The notes: generated by a model not told the origin, from the letters alone. 64,000 nt of DNA from Micromonospora sp. CCTCC AA 2012012 (GCF_040499845.1 NZ_CP159342.1:4588001-4652000); one strand, 5' to 3'; shown: positions 48,851-58,186, counted from the stretch's first letter. Made by a program: numbers and translations.

Positions 48851-50239
48851 ATGGTGGCGGCAGATGACGTGGCAAGGGGTCGGGTGCGACGCCCGGAGCT
48901 GCGGGCGGCAGTAGCCCAGCTGATGGCGACGGTGCTCAGCGACCTCGCGGCTCGCGACGGCGTGCCGGTGTTCGCGACCGTTCCCGACTTTCGCGAGTGG
49001 CACCGCTGCGACCAAGAGTCATTCGTCGCGATTCGGCGCGACGCCTGGCAGATGCCGGGCCGGGTCACCGACTACCGGTTCTTGGACACCTTCGCCGAGA
49101 TGGGGCCGGTGCGGGCCGTCGTGGTCGCCGATCAGGTGCTGCGCGAGCGGGTGGATTGCCTCGTCGGCGTGGAGTTCGCCCTCACGCTCCGGCAACTGGG
49201 GTGGACGCTGGTTAAGCACGTCCTCGAACCCATGGTTGCCGCCGTCGGGGGTTACCGGTTCGACCAGGAGGCATTCGACGCCGCGTACAGCAGGTTGGAG
49301 GAAGGTCTGCTGGCCACGCGGGCGCGGCTGGTCGAGGTGGTCCCGCTCAACGCCTTCACCCCCACCGCGGGCGTCGAGGCGGTCACGTTGCCGGACGGCC
49401 TGGTGCTGCAAGCGATGAGCGACCGGCAGGTGAGCGCCGCGATCGGCTACCTCGCGGTGCCGATCGCCTTCGCGGGCGGCCCGAATTCGGTGACCGTGTC
49501 GCGGTTCCACCAGTGAACCCTGACCCGCTGCACCTCGTACCCGGTTTGCTCGGCCATGGACGTGCCCGCCCAACCGACGGCGCCGGATTCAGGCGCGCTG
49601 GTCGAGCCAGCCAGCCGTCTCGTGGCTGCGCTTCGGCTGGTGTGCGGCGGGTCCGTCACCGCGACTCGGGCGATCCGCTGCCCACCGGACGACGACTTTC
49701 CCCAGGGCCTGGGGCCGACGGCGTCACTGTCGGCGCTACCCACCTTCGACGAGGAGCGACCGACGATCCTTGGGCAAGAGCAGGTGGAGGCGGTGCGCGA
49801 GGTGTACGACCTCCTCGCGCATCCCGCGGTCCGGGCGAACCGGGGTCTGCAAACCGCGCTGCGCCGGCTGGTCCTGGCCGGGGCCGACCGGGTACCGACC
49901 GACCGGCTCATCGACCTGATCGTCTGCGCCGAAGTGCTGTTCATCAAACTGCCAGGCCTGCCAGCGGATCCCGGCAAGCAGGACAAGATCGTTGCCGGAG
50001 CGACCGCGCTCTTGGCGGACGACCCTGTCCTGCAGGCGCCGCCCGAGCGGCTCGAGGCACTCCTGCGTCTGGGATACCGGCTCCGCAACGACGAGATGCA
50101 CGGCGACGACCCGAGCAGGCGGGAACTGCGCACGCTGACCGGTCAGCCGACAGACGACCTGTCAGCCGTCGTGGATGACATCGAGCGGGTGTTGCGCCGC
50201 GCCCTGGTCCGGCTCCTCTCCGGCATCGTCGAGCAGTAG
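48851..50239 (+). pseudogene. HEPN-motif protein interrupted by an in-frame TGA
   Basis: GGAGGA (48839-48844) precedes ATG 48851. The frame gives 221 residues ending VTVSRFHQ, then TGA at 49514-49516, and continues in the same frame without another stop to 50239. The sequence across the stop (FHQ-TGA-TLTRCTSYPV) suggests TGG to TGA. The second part has LVAALRLVCGGSVTATRAIR, QEQVEAVREVYDLLAHPAVRANRGLQTALRRLV and YRLRNDEMHGDD, where RNDEMH fits the HEPN RX4H ribonuclease motif. An intact product would be about 462 residues. The function is unknown; defence or stress is inferred only from HEPN. Confidence 0.72.
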
Positions 50240-50299
50240 TCGGCGCGACTGCACCGGCATGGCGTACGGAGCCGCGCATTGGGCCTCCTACCCGCGGGG

Positions 50300-50668
50300 T
50301 CACGGCCGAGGGCTGCAGCCCGTGGTGTCCCTGGCCCCGCCCGAATACCCACCGTCCTCGTCGGCACCCGCCCCGCAGGTGTCACCAGATGTCGGTACCG
50401 GCGGCGAATCGAGGTGCAGTTTCCGCCGGATCGGGGCGGTCGGCACGCGGTAGTACGCGCCGGCTCGGAACACTGGCACCGGGAAGGCGTCGCGAGCGGC
50501 CAGCTTGTAGGCCGCCGAGCGGGAGATGCCGAGGATGGCGGCGGCGGTGGCGAGATCCGTGGTCGCCCCTAGCGCCAGGATGCGCTCCGTGGTCCAGGTA
50601 CAAGCTGCGTCGTCGCTGTCGGGGTTGGCGGCAGGGGTGAGGTTGCGGGTTCGTCGTGCTGATCGCAT
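50300..50668 (-). CDS. HTH (excisionase-type) DNA-binding protein
   Basis: A 122-residue protein. The HTH is at residues about 27-75: WTTERILALGATTDLATAAAILGISRSAAYKLAARDAFPVPVFRAGAYYRVPTAPIRRKL, the MerR-like winged helix used by excisionases and small ICE regulators. The rest is Gly/Asp/Pro-rich. It lies downstream of the Dcm operon on the same strand, beyond a strong hairpin. It may be the Xis of this element or a regulator of the methyltransferase genes. Confidence 0.82.
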   Translation of the reverse strand: MRSARRTRNLTPAANPDSDDAACTWTTERILALGATTDLATAAAILGISRSAAYKLAARDAFPVPVFRAGAYYRVPTAPIRRKLHLDSPPVPTSGDTCGAGADEDGGYSGGARDTTGCSPRP

Positions 50669-50741
50669 GGGCTTGACTCCTAATCTCGGACCGGCAGCCG
50701 CAGGGGCGGTGGGGTCCTGGGTTCAGATAAGGGCTGGCTAT

Positions 50742-50788
50742 CCGCAGGCGGCACCGCCGTCACGTCGGACTGGCGGTGCCGCCTGCGG
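50742..50788 (-). terminator. 17-bp hairpin terminator
   Basis: CCGCAGGCGGCACCGCC (50742-50758) pairs perfectly with 50772-50788, between the methyltransferase operon and the HTH gene. Confidence 0.8.
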
Positions 50789-50904
50789 AGCGAGGCCGTG
50801 GAGGCACGGAGCACGCCGATGCTGGTTAGCGGGATCTCACTGGCACCCTGGCCTCGACCGGCGCCATCACTGGCCATGTCAATAGGCCAAGGAACCTTCT
50901 GCCG

Positions 50905-52162
50905 TTACCACCTGTGTGGGCACAGCAGCAGCTGCAGGGCGGCGGCGGCCTGTTGGGGGACGACGCCGTTGCCGAGGACCCGCAGCGCGCGCGTGCGCGG
51001 CAGCCCCAGGTCGGGGCCGGTGACATGGCCTGGGTTGAGGCCCATGAGCCACTCCACAAACGGCGGCGCGAGGACGGGCTTGCCGTGCCGGCCGATCTGC
51101 GTGGGTGCCGGTGCGGGCCGGCCGAGCAACAGCTCCCAGCGGGCGACTGCGTCGGCGTAGGCGCCCCACCGCTGCTCGTCGGGCTGCCCGAGCCCAGCAA
51201 CGGTGGTGCGCAGGTCCGCGCCACCGTCGCCATGCCGCCCGGGACCGCACCCGTCGTACACGCGCGGGGTGGGCAGGAGCCGGGTCGGGACCCGCACCGC
51301 CGCGGAAGGGAGAGTCAGGTCGCCGTGTGAGCCGCGCTGCCCAGGGCAACCTTTCTCGCCGTCGGTGGCCCGTGGGGTGGGCAGGAGCACCTGGGATAGC
51401 GGGGGCCGAAACCCGGCCCCCGCACGTCGTCCGGGCGTCCCGGTGTCACTCGCCCTGGGGGTGGGCAGCAGACGCGCGCCGTCGGCCCGCGCATGCCGGT
51501 GCTCAACGTCGCGTGCGCTGCGCCCCGCAGTGGAGGTGGATAGGAGGCCGTAGGTCGAGCCTGACGGTTCGATGAGGTCGGGCAGCCCGTACGGAAGGCC
51601 GGGTCCTTTGCCGTCACGGGCGCACGGTGTCGGCAGCGTCCGCACCTCCTCCCACTCGTCCGGCGGGTGCGGCCAGCAGGAACAGCCGGTCGCGGCGGTG
51701 GGCGGCGCCGATGTCGGACGCGCGTAGGCACGTCCAGCTCGTGTCGTACCCGATCGCGGCCAGGTCGGCTTCGACGACGTCGAACCCTCGCCGTAGGAGC
51801 GCGGCGACGTTCTCCACGAACACGAGCGGCGGTCGAAGGACGCGAACGGCGTCGACGACGGCACTCCACAGGCTGGAGTGCGCTCCGGTGATGCCGGCGC
51901 GCTTGCCGGCGTTGGAGATGTCCTGGCAGGGGAACCCGGCGGTGAGGACGTCGACGGGTGCGACGCGGGTCCAGTCGACGGTGCGGATGTCACCGAGGTT
52001 GGGTGTGTTGGGCCAGTGGTGGGCGCAGACGGTGGCGGCGTGCCGGTCAGTTTCGGCGTACCAGGTGAGCTGGCCGCCGAGCACCAGCTCGACGGCCAGG
52101 TCAAGGCCGCCGTAGCCGGTGCACAGCGATCCGATGCGCGGTGGGGGTTGGTGGTCAATCAC
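50905..52162 (-). pseudogene. C5-cytosine DNA methyltransferase, frameshifted
   Basis: GTG 52162 opens a 5-methylcytosine methyltransferase: motif I IGSLCTGYGGLDLAVE, motif IV GFPCQDISNAGKRAG (catalytic PCQ), motif VI VFVENVAALL, motif VIII AAHRRDRLFLLA. There the frame ends in a short wrong tail. The protein continues in the next frame as HPPDEWEEVRTLPTPCARDGKG... to NGVVPQQAAAALQLLL (motif X) at 50905. The shift lies near 51655-51665. The target-recognition region has four LPTP-containing repeats. As read, no full enzyme can be made, so it is a recent pseudogene or a sequencing error. Confidence 0.85.
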
Positions 52163-52270
52163 GCACCTCCGCCGCGTCGAGCGTCGGATCCTCACCGCGC
52201 GCCGCCAACCGCAGAATGCGGCAGGTCTGCGCTCGAGAAATGCGGCTCGGGTGGCGGTGGGCAGGCGCAC

Positions 52271-53275
52271 TCACGCGACCACCCCTCCCCCGAGGGTGTC
52301 CTTTGGGCTTCCTACATCCGAATCGGTCTGGCTCTTGATGAACACGAGGACGTCCTCGTGGGCGATCAGGTGCATGGGGGTGCCGGCGGCCCGTGCCTTA
52401 CGGACGGCCTGGAGTTGGAAGAACGACGGGCGGGCGACGAGCCCGCCGTCGCGGACGGCGGCGAGCAGCGCCACGCACCGGTCGACCGGGGTGAGGCCGG
52501 CCCGGATGCCGGCGCCGATGACCGCGCTGGGCAGGTCGACCAGTTCACCGTGCTTGCGCCACGGTCGGGCGGTCACCACGACGACCCCACCAGGCTTGAG
52601 GAGGGTGTGGCAACCGGCGAGGATCTGAGCGAACCCGTCGGCGAGTCCGGTGAGGTCGCGGTAGGCAAGGTTCCCGCGGTCGGTGCCGTCGTTGTAGGCG
52701 TTGTCGAACTTCGCCACCCCGTCCGCGCCGGGCCGGACCAGGCCGTGCACGGTCGGCCCGTACGGCGGCGAGGTCACCACGAGGGCGACCTGCCCGGCCA
52801 GGGCTCCGGGTACGAGCGACAGGATGCTGGTGGCGTCGCCGCGGATGACGCCGGCCCGGCCGGTCGCGCCCTGGGTGTGGGCGTGGGTGATGTTGGCGTC
52901 GGCGATGTCGGACCAGCGGGACTCGTACTCCACCCCGATCGCGTCGCGGCCGGCGTGGATCGCCTCAACCAGGGTGGTGCCGATCCCACACATCGGGTCG
53001 AGCACCAAGTCCCCCGGTTGGGTGTAGGCGGTCACGGCGTGCGCCGCGATCGCCGGGAGCATCCGCGCCGGGTGCTGCACCGACTCGCGGACGTACCGAC
53101 CGCGGCGCTGGACCGGTCCAGTGGCCTGCGCGGTCGCCCACACCGACAGGCTCTCCGGGCCGGGAACAGCCCGATGACGTCCGATCGGGCTGACGCTCGT
53201 GGCGGCAGCCGGCGTGCTCTGCTCGTCGGGCTCGGCCGGTGCGGCGTCTACGCGGTGCTTAGCCACGGCGACCAC
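52271..53275 (-). CDS. site-specific DNA methyltransferase (TSPPY class)
   Basis: A 334-residue amino-methyltransferase (N4-cytosine or N6-adenine, Trm11/N6_N4 group). LVLDPMCGIGTTLVEAIHAGRDAIGVEYESRWSDIA is the SAM-binding part and VALVVTSPPYGPTVHGL the catalytic TSPPY. The order (SAM motif first, then SPPY) and VVVVTARPWRKHGELVDL fit this class. It starts at GTG 53275, inside the end of the upstream gene (17-bp overlap). No restriction enzyme gene is adjacent, so it is an orphan, probably protecting the element during transfer. Confidence 0.9.
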   Translation of the reverse strand: MVAVAKHRVDAAPAEPDEQSTPAAATSVSPIGRHRAVPGPESLSVWATAQATGPVQRRGRYVRESVQHPARMLPAIAAHAVTAYTQPGDLVLDPMCGIGTTLVEAIHAGRDAIGVEYESRWSDIADANITHAHTQGATGRAGVIRGDATSILSLVPGALAGQVALVVTSPPYGPTVHGLVRPGADGVAKFDNAYNDGTDRGNLAYRDLTGLADGFAQILAGCHTLLKPGGVVVVTARPWRKHGELVDLPSAVIGAGIRAGLTPVDRCVALLAAVRDGGLVARPSFFQLQAVRKARAAGTPMHLIAHEDVLVFIKSQTDSDVGSPKDTLGGGVVA

Positions 53276-54188
53276 CGCCCTCCCGCCCGCCCCGCCGAGG
53301 CGGGGCGTGGCGCTGGCTCTGGGCCTGGCTGAAGACCATCAGATCCGCGTGGACGCGCAGGTGCGCCACCTGCCACCGCTGATCGACGGCGGTGGTGAGG
53401 GTGAGCAATTCCTCGTCGGTGACGTGGTAGACGAACGCGTCCCCGTCGGTGTCGGCGGTGACGGCGACAAGGTGCTGCAGGTAGCCCAGTCCGATACCGG
53501 CGGCGGCCTGCACCACGCCGGAGAAGTCTTCCGGGCCGGCGGTGGCGCCGGCCGGGACGGTGACGACGAGGATCAGGCAGCCGCCCGGTTGCAGCAACGC
53601 GGCGCAGCCGGTCAGCAGCCACGCCAGCCGCACCCGGTTGGCGGCGGCGCTCTCGTGGAGGGGCCAGCAGGCGACCACGAGACTGGTCGCTGCCTGCAGG
53701 GAGCCGCCGGGTGGCAGGGCGGCCGCCGTGCCGGCCGGTGAGTGCAGCTGCGGGTCGGTGAGATCGTCACCGAACCAGGCGCCCATCTCAGGCAGGTCGT
53801 CCTCCCCGTCCAGATCCGCACCGCCGGTGGTGCCGGCGGGCGGGACCGCAGTGGCCGGGCCGATGATCAGGCTGGACGCGTCGGTGAACCACGCCGGGTG
53901 GTGACGGCGCGCCCCGGCCGCGCAGGCCTGGATGAGGGCATGGTCGGTGGTGAGGTCGACGACCGCCTCGCCGGGGCGGCTGTAGGCGCTGATGAGGCGG
54001 CCGGCCAGTCGGGTGCCGATGCTGCGTCCGGCGTCGTCCGGGGTGCGGGCGGTGCGCCAGACAGTGAGCGGTACCGGCGGGTCGCCGGCGACCAGGTCGG
54101 TCGGTGTCGGGTCGACTTCGGCCCGAGGGCCGGTGTCGACGGTGGGATCGGGATGCGGGTTGTGGTGCCGCGGCGTGTGCTCGCTCAT
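53259..54188 (-). CDS. methyltransferase-like protein, degenerate
   Basis: A 309-residue protein built like the DNA methyltransferase beside it: RLAGRLISAYSRPGEAVVDLTTDHALIQACAAGARRHHPAWF resembles the motif I region with GXG lost, and LVVACWPLHESAAANRVRLAWLLTGCAALLQPGGCLILVV stands where the SPPY part and the following strand occur. The catalytic motif is absent, so it may be a regulatory or specificity partner rather than an enzyme. ATG 54188 lies 37 bp from the 49-bp element at 54226-54274; this gene heads the operon of three methyltransferase-type genes. Confidence 0.75.
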   Translation of the reverse strand: MSEHTPRHHNPHPDPTVDTGPRAEVDPTPTDLVAGDPPVPLTVWRTARTPDDAGRSIGTRLAGRLISAYSRPGEAVVDLTTDHALIQACAAGARRHHPAWFTDASSLIIGPATAVPPAGTTGGADLDGEDDLPEMGAWFGDDLTDPQLHSPAGTAAALPPGGSLQAATSLVVACWPLHESAAANRVRLAWLLTGCAALLQPGGCLILVVTVPAGATAGPEDFSGVVQAAAGIGLGYLQHLVAVTADTDGDAFVYHVTDEELLTLTTAVDQRWQVAHLRVHADLMVFSQAQSQRHAPPRRGGREGGGRRG

Positions 54189-54225
54189 GTGGTGTCGGCT
54201 CCGCGCCGCGCCGTGGTGCGCTGAC

Positions 54226-54274
54226 ACCCTCAAACCGGTGTTTGTCAGCTGTGGCGAACACCTGCCGATCTCAC
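54226..54274 (-). promoter_or_regulatory. 49-bp shared control element, copy L
   Basis: On the minus strand it matches 57855-57903 with three or four mismatches in 49 bp and points at the methyltransferase operon. It contains the palindrome CAAAC-N4-GTTTG (54231-54244). Confidence 0.8.
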
Positions 54275-54534
54275 GGTGATCTCACCGATGTCTGACAGCG
54301 GGTCCGTGTCCACGTGGCTCGTCGTAGCCATCCGGGATGCCCTCGCAGACTGTCTTTTGCGATTGAACTGCATGTTCTCCGTTAGGGCTCGGGCCGCTGG
54401 GTTCGTCAATCAGGCGGCCCACTACGGATCAACTGCTCGACGCCCTCCGCGGTGGACAGACCCTTGCCTTAAAGAGGGGCTAGTGGTTCTATGGTCTTTG
54501 TTCCAAGCACGCATCGGCCGCTAGGAGGTCTAAG

Positions 54535-55068
54535 TTGTTGCGGATCAAGCTGAGTCAGCGCACATACGTAGGGGACGAGCAGGGCTCGCACCCCTTCCTG
54601 CCTCGTCAGCACGCTGGATGGGATCCGACCATGTCGGAGAAGGAGGTCTACGATGCCGCCCGCGGTTGGTGGCGCCTCAATCAGCGCGCCGAACAGGAGC
54701 GCTACGCCGTCGTCGTAGCGGGCGGGCAGAGCGTGATGGCCATCCGGATCGCAGAGTGGCGGCAGGAGGGTGACCGGCGCGCGTTCGCTGGCGACATCCT
54801 TCAGTCCGGCGACCCCGTGCATGACAAGTTCGTGGGCAAACCGGACCCGGCGGAGTCCACCAGCCGGTTCCCGGTGCTGTATCTGGCCGACCCGGTTGAC
54901 ATGGCCACCTGCCGCTGCGGATGCGGCTCGACCGTCGCCCGCGGCGAGTGGGTGCAGGGCCACGACCAGCGGGCGATCCATGACCGCATCCGCGCCGACT
55001 TCGGCGGGTCAGTTAGCAAGTTCATTGACTGGTATGACGCCAACGGTCCTTTCGCGGCCGACGAGTGA
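54535..55068 (+). CDS. hypothetical protein with Cys-rich C-terminal motif
   Basis: A 177-residue soluble protein. The N-terminus LRIKLSQRTYVGDEQGSHPF leads to KEVYDAARGWWRLNQRAEQERYAVVVAGGQSVMAIRIAEW. The end has MATCRCGCGSTVARGEWVQGHDQRAIHDRIRADFGG, a CXCXC cluster followed by the GHDQRA motif found in several uncharacterised bacterial proteins. It may bind a metal. AGGAGG at 54523-54528 sets TTG 54535 (TTG 54538 is possible). No function can be given. It is followed by a hairpin at 55076. Confidence 0.78.
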   Translation: MLRIKLSQRTYVGDEQGSHPFLPRQHAGWDPTMSEKEVYDAARGWWRLNQRAEQERYAVVVAGGQSVMAIRIAEWRQEGDRRAFAGDILQSGDPVHDKFVGKPDPAESTSRFPVLYLADPVDMATCRCGCGSTVARGEWVQGHDQRAIHDRIRADFGGSVSKFIDWYDANGPFAADE

Positions 55069-55075
55069 CCATTCG

Positions 55076-55099
55076 GGGCCCGGCCGGCGGGCCGGGCCC
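55076..55099 (+). terminator. 10-bp hairpin terminator
   Basis: GGGCCCGGCC (55076-55085) pairs with GGCCGGGCCC (55090-55099), 7 bp after the preceding stop. Confidence 0.75.
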
Positions 55100-55560
55100 G
55101 TCCTTCATCCCGGAAGTCGATGTAACTCCTCAGCGAAGGTGCCCCCACTACAGTGAGGCTGAGCTGAGCTCGAGCAAGTTGGATGAGACGGGCAGAGTCG
55201 CGGCCGTCGCATCCAAGTCAACGTTGTCGGGCAGCTCGGCAGCTGAGACCTTTCGCTTGATGTCAGCGCTCGGTTGTCACCTCGATGTCCGTAGCACTGC
55301 TCATCTCAACCAGGCTCGAGCGCGATGAGGGCGATAGCCTGCCGTTCTGGTGGCGACACAGGCGGAACGGTCCGCTCTGGTTATGTCTAACGTGGCGAGC
55401 GTGGAGTAGAACCGTTGGTCATGACCAATCCCGTTCCGATGGCAGTCCCTCCACCAAGCGCACCGGCACTCGGCCTTGAGGCCTTCGGGTTTGCCCGGGT
55501 CCTCAAACCCCGTTGCGACGTCGCTCCAGTCGGCACCCGCACCGGGTGGGCAGAGCCGTG
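55100..55560. other. intergenic region
   Basis: About 460 bp without a supported gene. Small frames at 55285-55479 lack a start signal and any recognisable motif. Confidence 0.45.
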
Positions 55561-55980
55561 ATGAACAGAAAGGCCGCAAGCAGGAGGATTGAGCAACTGC
55601 TCCGCGATCATCGTGGTACCCCCAAGGAGGTCCTGACCGACCCCGACTACCCGCCCCACGACCCCCACAACATCCCTGGGGTCTATTTCATCGTTGAGTA
55701 TCGCGACAGGCTCAACGGCGGGACACCCGACCGGGTCAAGATCGGTCAAGGCAACGACCCTCGTCTCAGACTCGCTAACCTCCAGACCGGCAACTCGGCC
55801 GAACTGCACTTGGCGCACGTCATCTACGAGCCCGACCGGGATCGGCGCCATGCGACTGAGACCGACCTGCAGCACCGCTTCCGTCACCTTCGCGTCGGGG
55901 CAGGCCGCGAGTGGTTCCTATGGACTTACGAGCTGAGGGACTTCGTCACCACTTCGTGCAGAGAGCAATGCTGGAAGTGA
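55561..55980 (+). CDS. GIY-YIG nuclease-family protein (T5orf172/MUG113-like)
   Basis: A 139-residue protein. IPGVYFIVEYRDRLNGGTPDRVKIGQGNDPRLRLANLQTGN is the modified GIY-YIG core, and VIYEPDRDRRHATETDLQHRFRHLRVGAGREWF supplies the Glu and His of the T5orf172 group. These domains occur in mobile elements and next to DNA methyltransferases. Whether it cuts DNA is unknown. GTG 55558 directly precedes ATG 55561 in the same frame. Confidence 0.85.
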   Translation: MNRKAASRRIEQLLRDHRGTPKEVLTDPDYPPHDPHNIPGVYFIVEYRDRLNGGTPDRVKIGQGNDPRLRLANLQTGNSAELHLAHVIYEPDRDRRHATETDLQHRFRHLRVGAGREWFLWTYELRDFVTTSCREQCWK

Positions 55981-56653
55981 AGTTGTGGCAGGCCGGCTGC
56001 TGGCAGGCTCAGGTGCCCGAGATCAACTGAGGTCTGTCAGACACCTAGGGTCACGACCACCTCGACCCCGACAGCGGCATGCGCCGATGACAGGGGATGC
56101 TGAACGACATTGTCAGACCGGCTGTCTGGCTTTTCGGACGGCAGCGGTGTCACCGAGGACACGGGCTCCGGGTCTGTCATTCGGACAGCGGCTTGTCAGA
56201 TCGTCTCGGCCCGCCGGGCGGACGCTGTCAGCCGACGCGGTGGCGCCCGGGACGCCGACAGTCGGCGGGGACCTCCAGCCGGTCGCGGTCTGACACCGTT
56301 GCGCCGTGAGGCGCTGTCAGGCGCTGTGAGACCGGCCGGGATGCGTTATCAGACCCCCGCGGCGGTGCCGCGTCCTCACCGGCCGGCCGCCGCTGCGGAC
56401 CATGTCCGCCGTCTCCGGTCGTGTCAGCGCGCAGGTCAACGTGGCTTTGTCAGAACGATGACGCACGTCGACGTCGATCGTCAGTGAGGGGTGGCCGGTG
56501 GGCGGCTGACGGCGTCGACCCCGATGTCCACACCTGCGCAGCCTGCGCTGTCAGGGGTCCGTGAGACCGGGGTGGCGCAATGGCGGTCAGGCGCGCCGGC
56601 TGCACAGCTCCGGCCCGTCATCGACATTCGTCTTTGACATGGGAGTTCGTGAC
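55981..56653. repeat. TGTCAG/CTGACA-rich region, possible origin or control region
   Basis: More than ten copies of TGTCAG, CTGACA or near variants (TGTGAG, TATCAG) are scattered over about 650 bp with no open gene. Several sit in inverted pairs, such as CAGAC-N5-GTCTG near 56116-56132. Similar motifs continue at 54290 and 57690-57850. The density is far above chance for a 6-mer. Confidence 0.65.
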
Positions 56654-57538
56654 ATGACCGCCTCCGCCAAGGACTGGCCCGACTCGCCGCTGGACGCCGT
56701 GGACACCGCGTTCGCCGACCTGACATGCGACCCCGACCCGTTGTCACTGGACCTCGGCCCGCTTGTCGGCCAGCTCGGCGATGACAGCAGTCTGCCCCGC
56801 GGTGTCATCGGGCTGTCGGCGTTGCGGCAGTGGCTGCTGGCACATCCCCGCGCCTACACGGCGCGGGACGTGGTGTGGCGGGAGCTGATCCGCCGCGCCC
56901 GCCTCGACGGACCCGCCTGGGTCATTGCCGCCGTCGCCCTGGCGATGCCCGCACTGCGCCGCTACGCCGGCCGGCTGCACACCGGCTGGGCCGGCGACGC
57001 CCACGACCTGGACGCGGAGATCCTCACCGGCTTCCTGACCGCCCTGCGCGACCGGGTCGACCTGGCCAAACCGGCGCCGTACGCGGCGCTGTGCATGGCG
57101 GCCTGGCGGGCTGGCCACGAGCTGCGGCAGCGTGACGGCGCCGAGGCCGTGCCGGTGGACGACCTCGAACACGTCACTGGCCCCCGCACCCCGACGCGGC
57201 CCTACGGGCATCCGGACCTCCTCGTACGTCGGGCCGTCGAGCTGGGCATCGTCGACGCGTGTGACGAGCAGCCCTACATTGACGTGCGGCTGGGCCACCG
57301 GGCCATCGAACCCATCGCCGCCCGCCTCGGCCTGGAGGTCGACACGCTGCGGCGACGTGTCGAGCGCATCGACGTCCGCATCGCCGACGCGCTCGTCGCC
57401 GGGATGCTCACCGAGGCGACCTCACCCCGGGCGCGGGAGGACCTCGCCGCCGCGGCCGAGCGACGCCAGCACATCCGGGCTGCCCGCGGCGGCAGCGCGC
57501 GGCATCCTGCGGCGCAGGTGACGCTGGCAGCCGCCTGA
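56654..57538 (+). CDS. sigma-factor-like regulator of the conjugative element
   Basis: A 294-residue helical protein. ARDVVWRELIRRARLDGPAWVIAAVALAMPALRRYAGRLHTGWAGDAHDLDAEILTGFLTALRDRV resembles a sigma region 2-like module, and DVRLGHRAIEPIAARLGLEVDTLRRRVERIDVRIADAL a region 4-like HTH. Proteins of this kind are found beside T4SS genes in actinobacterial elements; DNA-binding regulation of transfer is inferred. ATG 56654 is used; ATG 56639 is in frame. It is followed by the terminator at 57563. Confidence 0.75.
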   Translation: MTASAKDWPDSPLDAVDTAFADLTCDPDPLSLDLGPLVGQLGDDSSLPRGVIGLSALRQWLLAHPRAYTARDVVWRELIRRARLDGPAWVIAAVALAMPALRRYAGRLHTGWAGDAHDLDAEILTGFLTALRDRVDLAKPAPYAALCMAAWRAGHELRQRDGAEAVPVDDLEHVTGPRTPTRPYGHPDLLVRRAVELGIVDACDEQPYIDVRLGHRAIEPIAARLGLEVDTLRRRVERIDVRIADALVAGMLTEATSPRAREDLAAAAERRQHIRAARGGSARHPAAQVTLAAA

Positions 57539-57562
57539 CCGCCGACCATCCCGCAGGCTCTC

Positions 57563-57600
57563 CGCTCGCGGGCCCGACCATCTGGTCGGGCCCGCGAGCG
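57563..57600 (+). terminator. 18-bp hairpin terminator
   Basis: 57563-57580 (CGCTCGCGGGCCCGACCA) pairs perfectly with 57583-57600, 24 bp after the regulator gene. Confidence 0.88.
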
Positions 57601-58186
57601 CGTGCGACGAACCCGCCACCTCTCACCGCTGCTACCGGCCCCCACCCCCGTACGGGGAAGACCCGCCGTGGCCATTGCCAAGCGGGTCTGACGGATCTCT
57701 CACGGATCTGACAGCGGCCCCGGTGGGGCGTTGATCCGGCGGCTGTGAGATTCCGGCGCCGACGCCGACTGCGAGGTCCGCCACCAGCGGCACGATCGTC
57801 GGACAGGCCGCTGACCAGGGCTGTCAGAGGTCTGTGAGGTCGTGTCGGAGCGCTGTGGGATCGGCAGGTGTTCGCCACAGCTCACAAACGCCGGTTTGAG
57901 GGTGCGGAACTCCTCCGACGCCACCACGGCGTCAGGCAGGGGGTTGATTCCGCCCGCCGCCGGGCCGGGAGGCCGGGTCGGCACGGGACCGGGTGCCTCG
58001 GGTGCCGCGCCACGTTGATGCGCTGACACCTCATCGATCATCGCCAACCCGAACGGGAGGACGAGCTCCTCCCGAGGTTCACCACGGTTCCCGGCCGACG
58101 TGTGTCTCCCGAGCCCGGCGGTGGCTCTCCGCCCACCGTTTCGACGAATCGCCCCGGCGCGAGCCGGGGCGGGAGGTGCAGCCATC
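57601..58186. other. upstream region of the T4SS operon
   Basis: It holds TGTCAG/TGTGAG motifs (57690-57850), the 49-bp control element (57855-57903) and a second segment near 58008-58029 whose reverse complement resembles the bases beside copy L (GGTGTCAGCGCA). No gene seen. Confidence 0.6.
57855..57903 (+). promoter_or_regulatory. 49-bp shared control element, copy R
   Basis: Nearly identical to the reverse complement of 54226-54274. It faces the T4SS operon and contains CAAAC-N4-GTTTG (57884-57897). Confidence 0.8.

Noticed and set aside
51200..51600. CRISPR-like array
   Set aside because: The repeated CCCCACGG-type units are codons of the LPTP repeats in the Dcm recognition domain; spacing and sequence vary with the reading frame.
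51878..53332. 484-codon plus-strand frame over the methyltransferase genes
   Set aside because: The minus strand has PCQ, ENV, DPMCGIGTT and TSPPY motifs; the plus frame has none and is Gly/Val/Asp-rich shadow.
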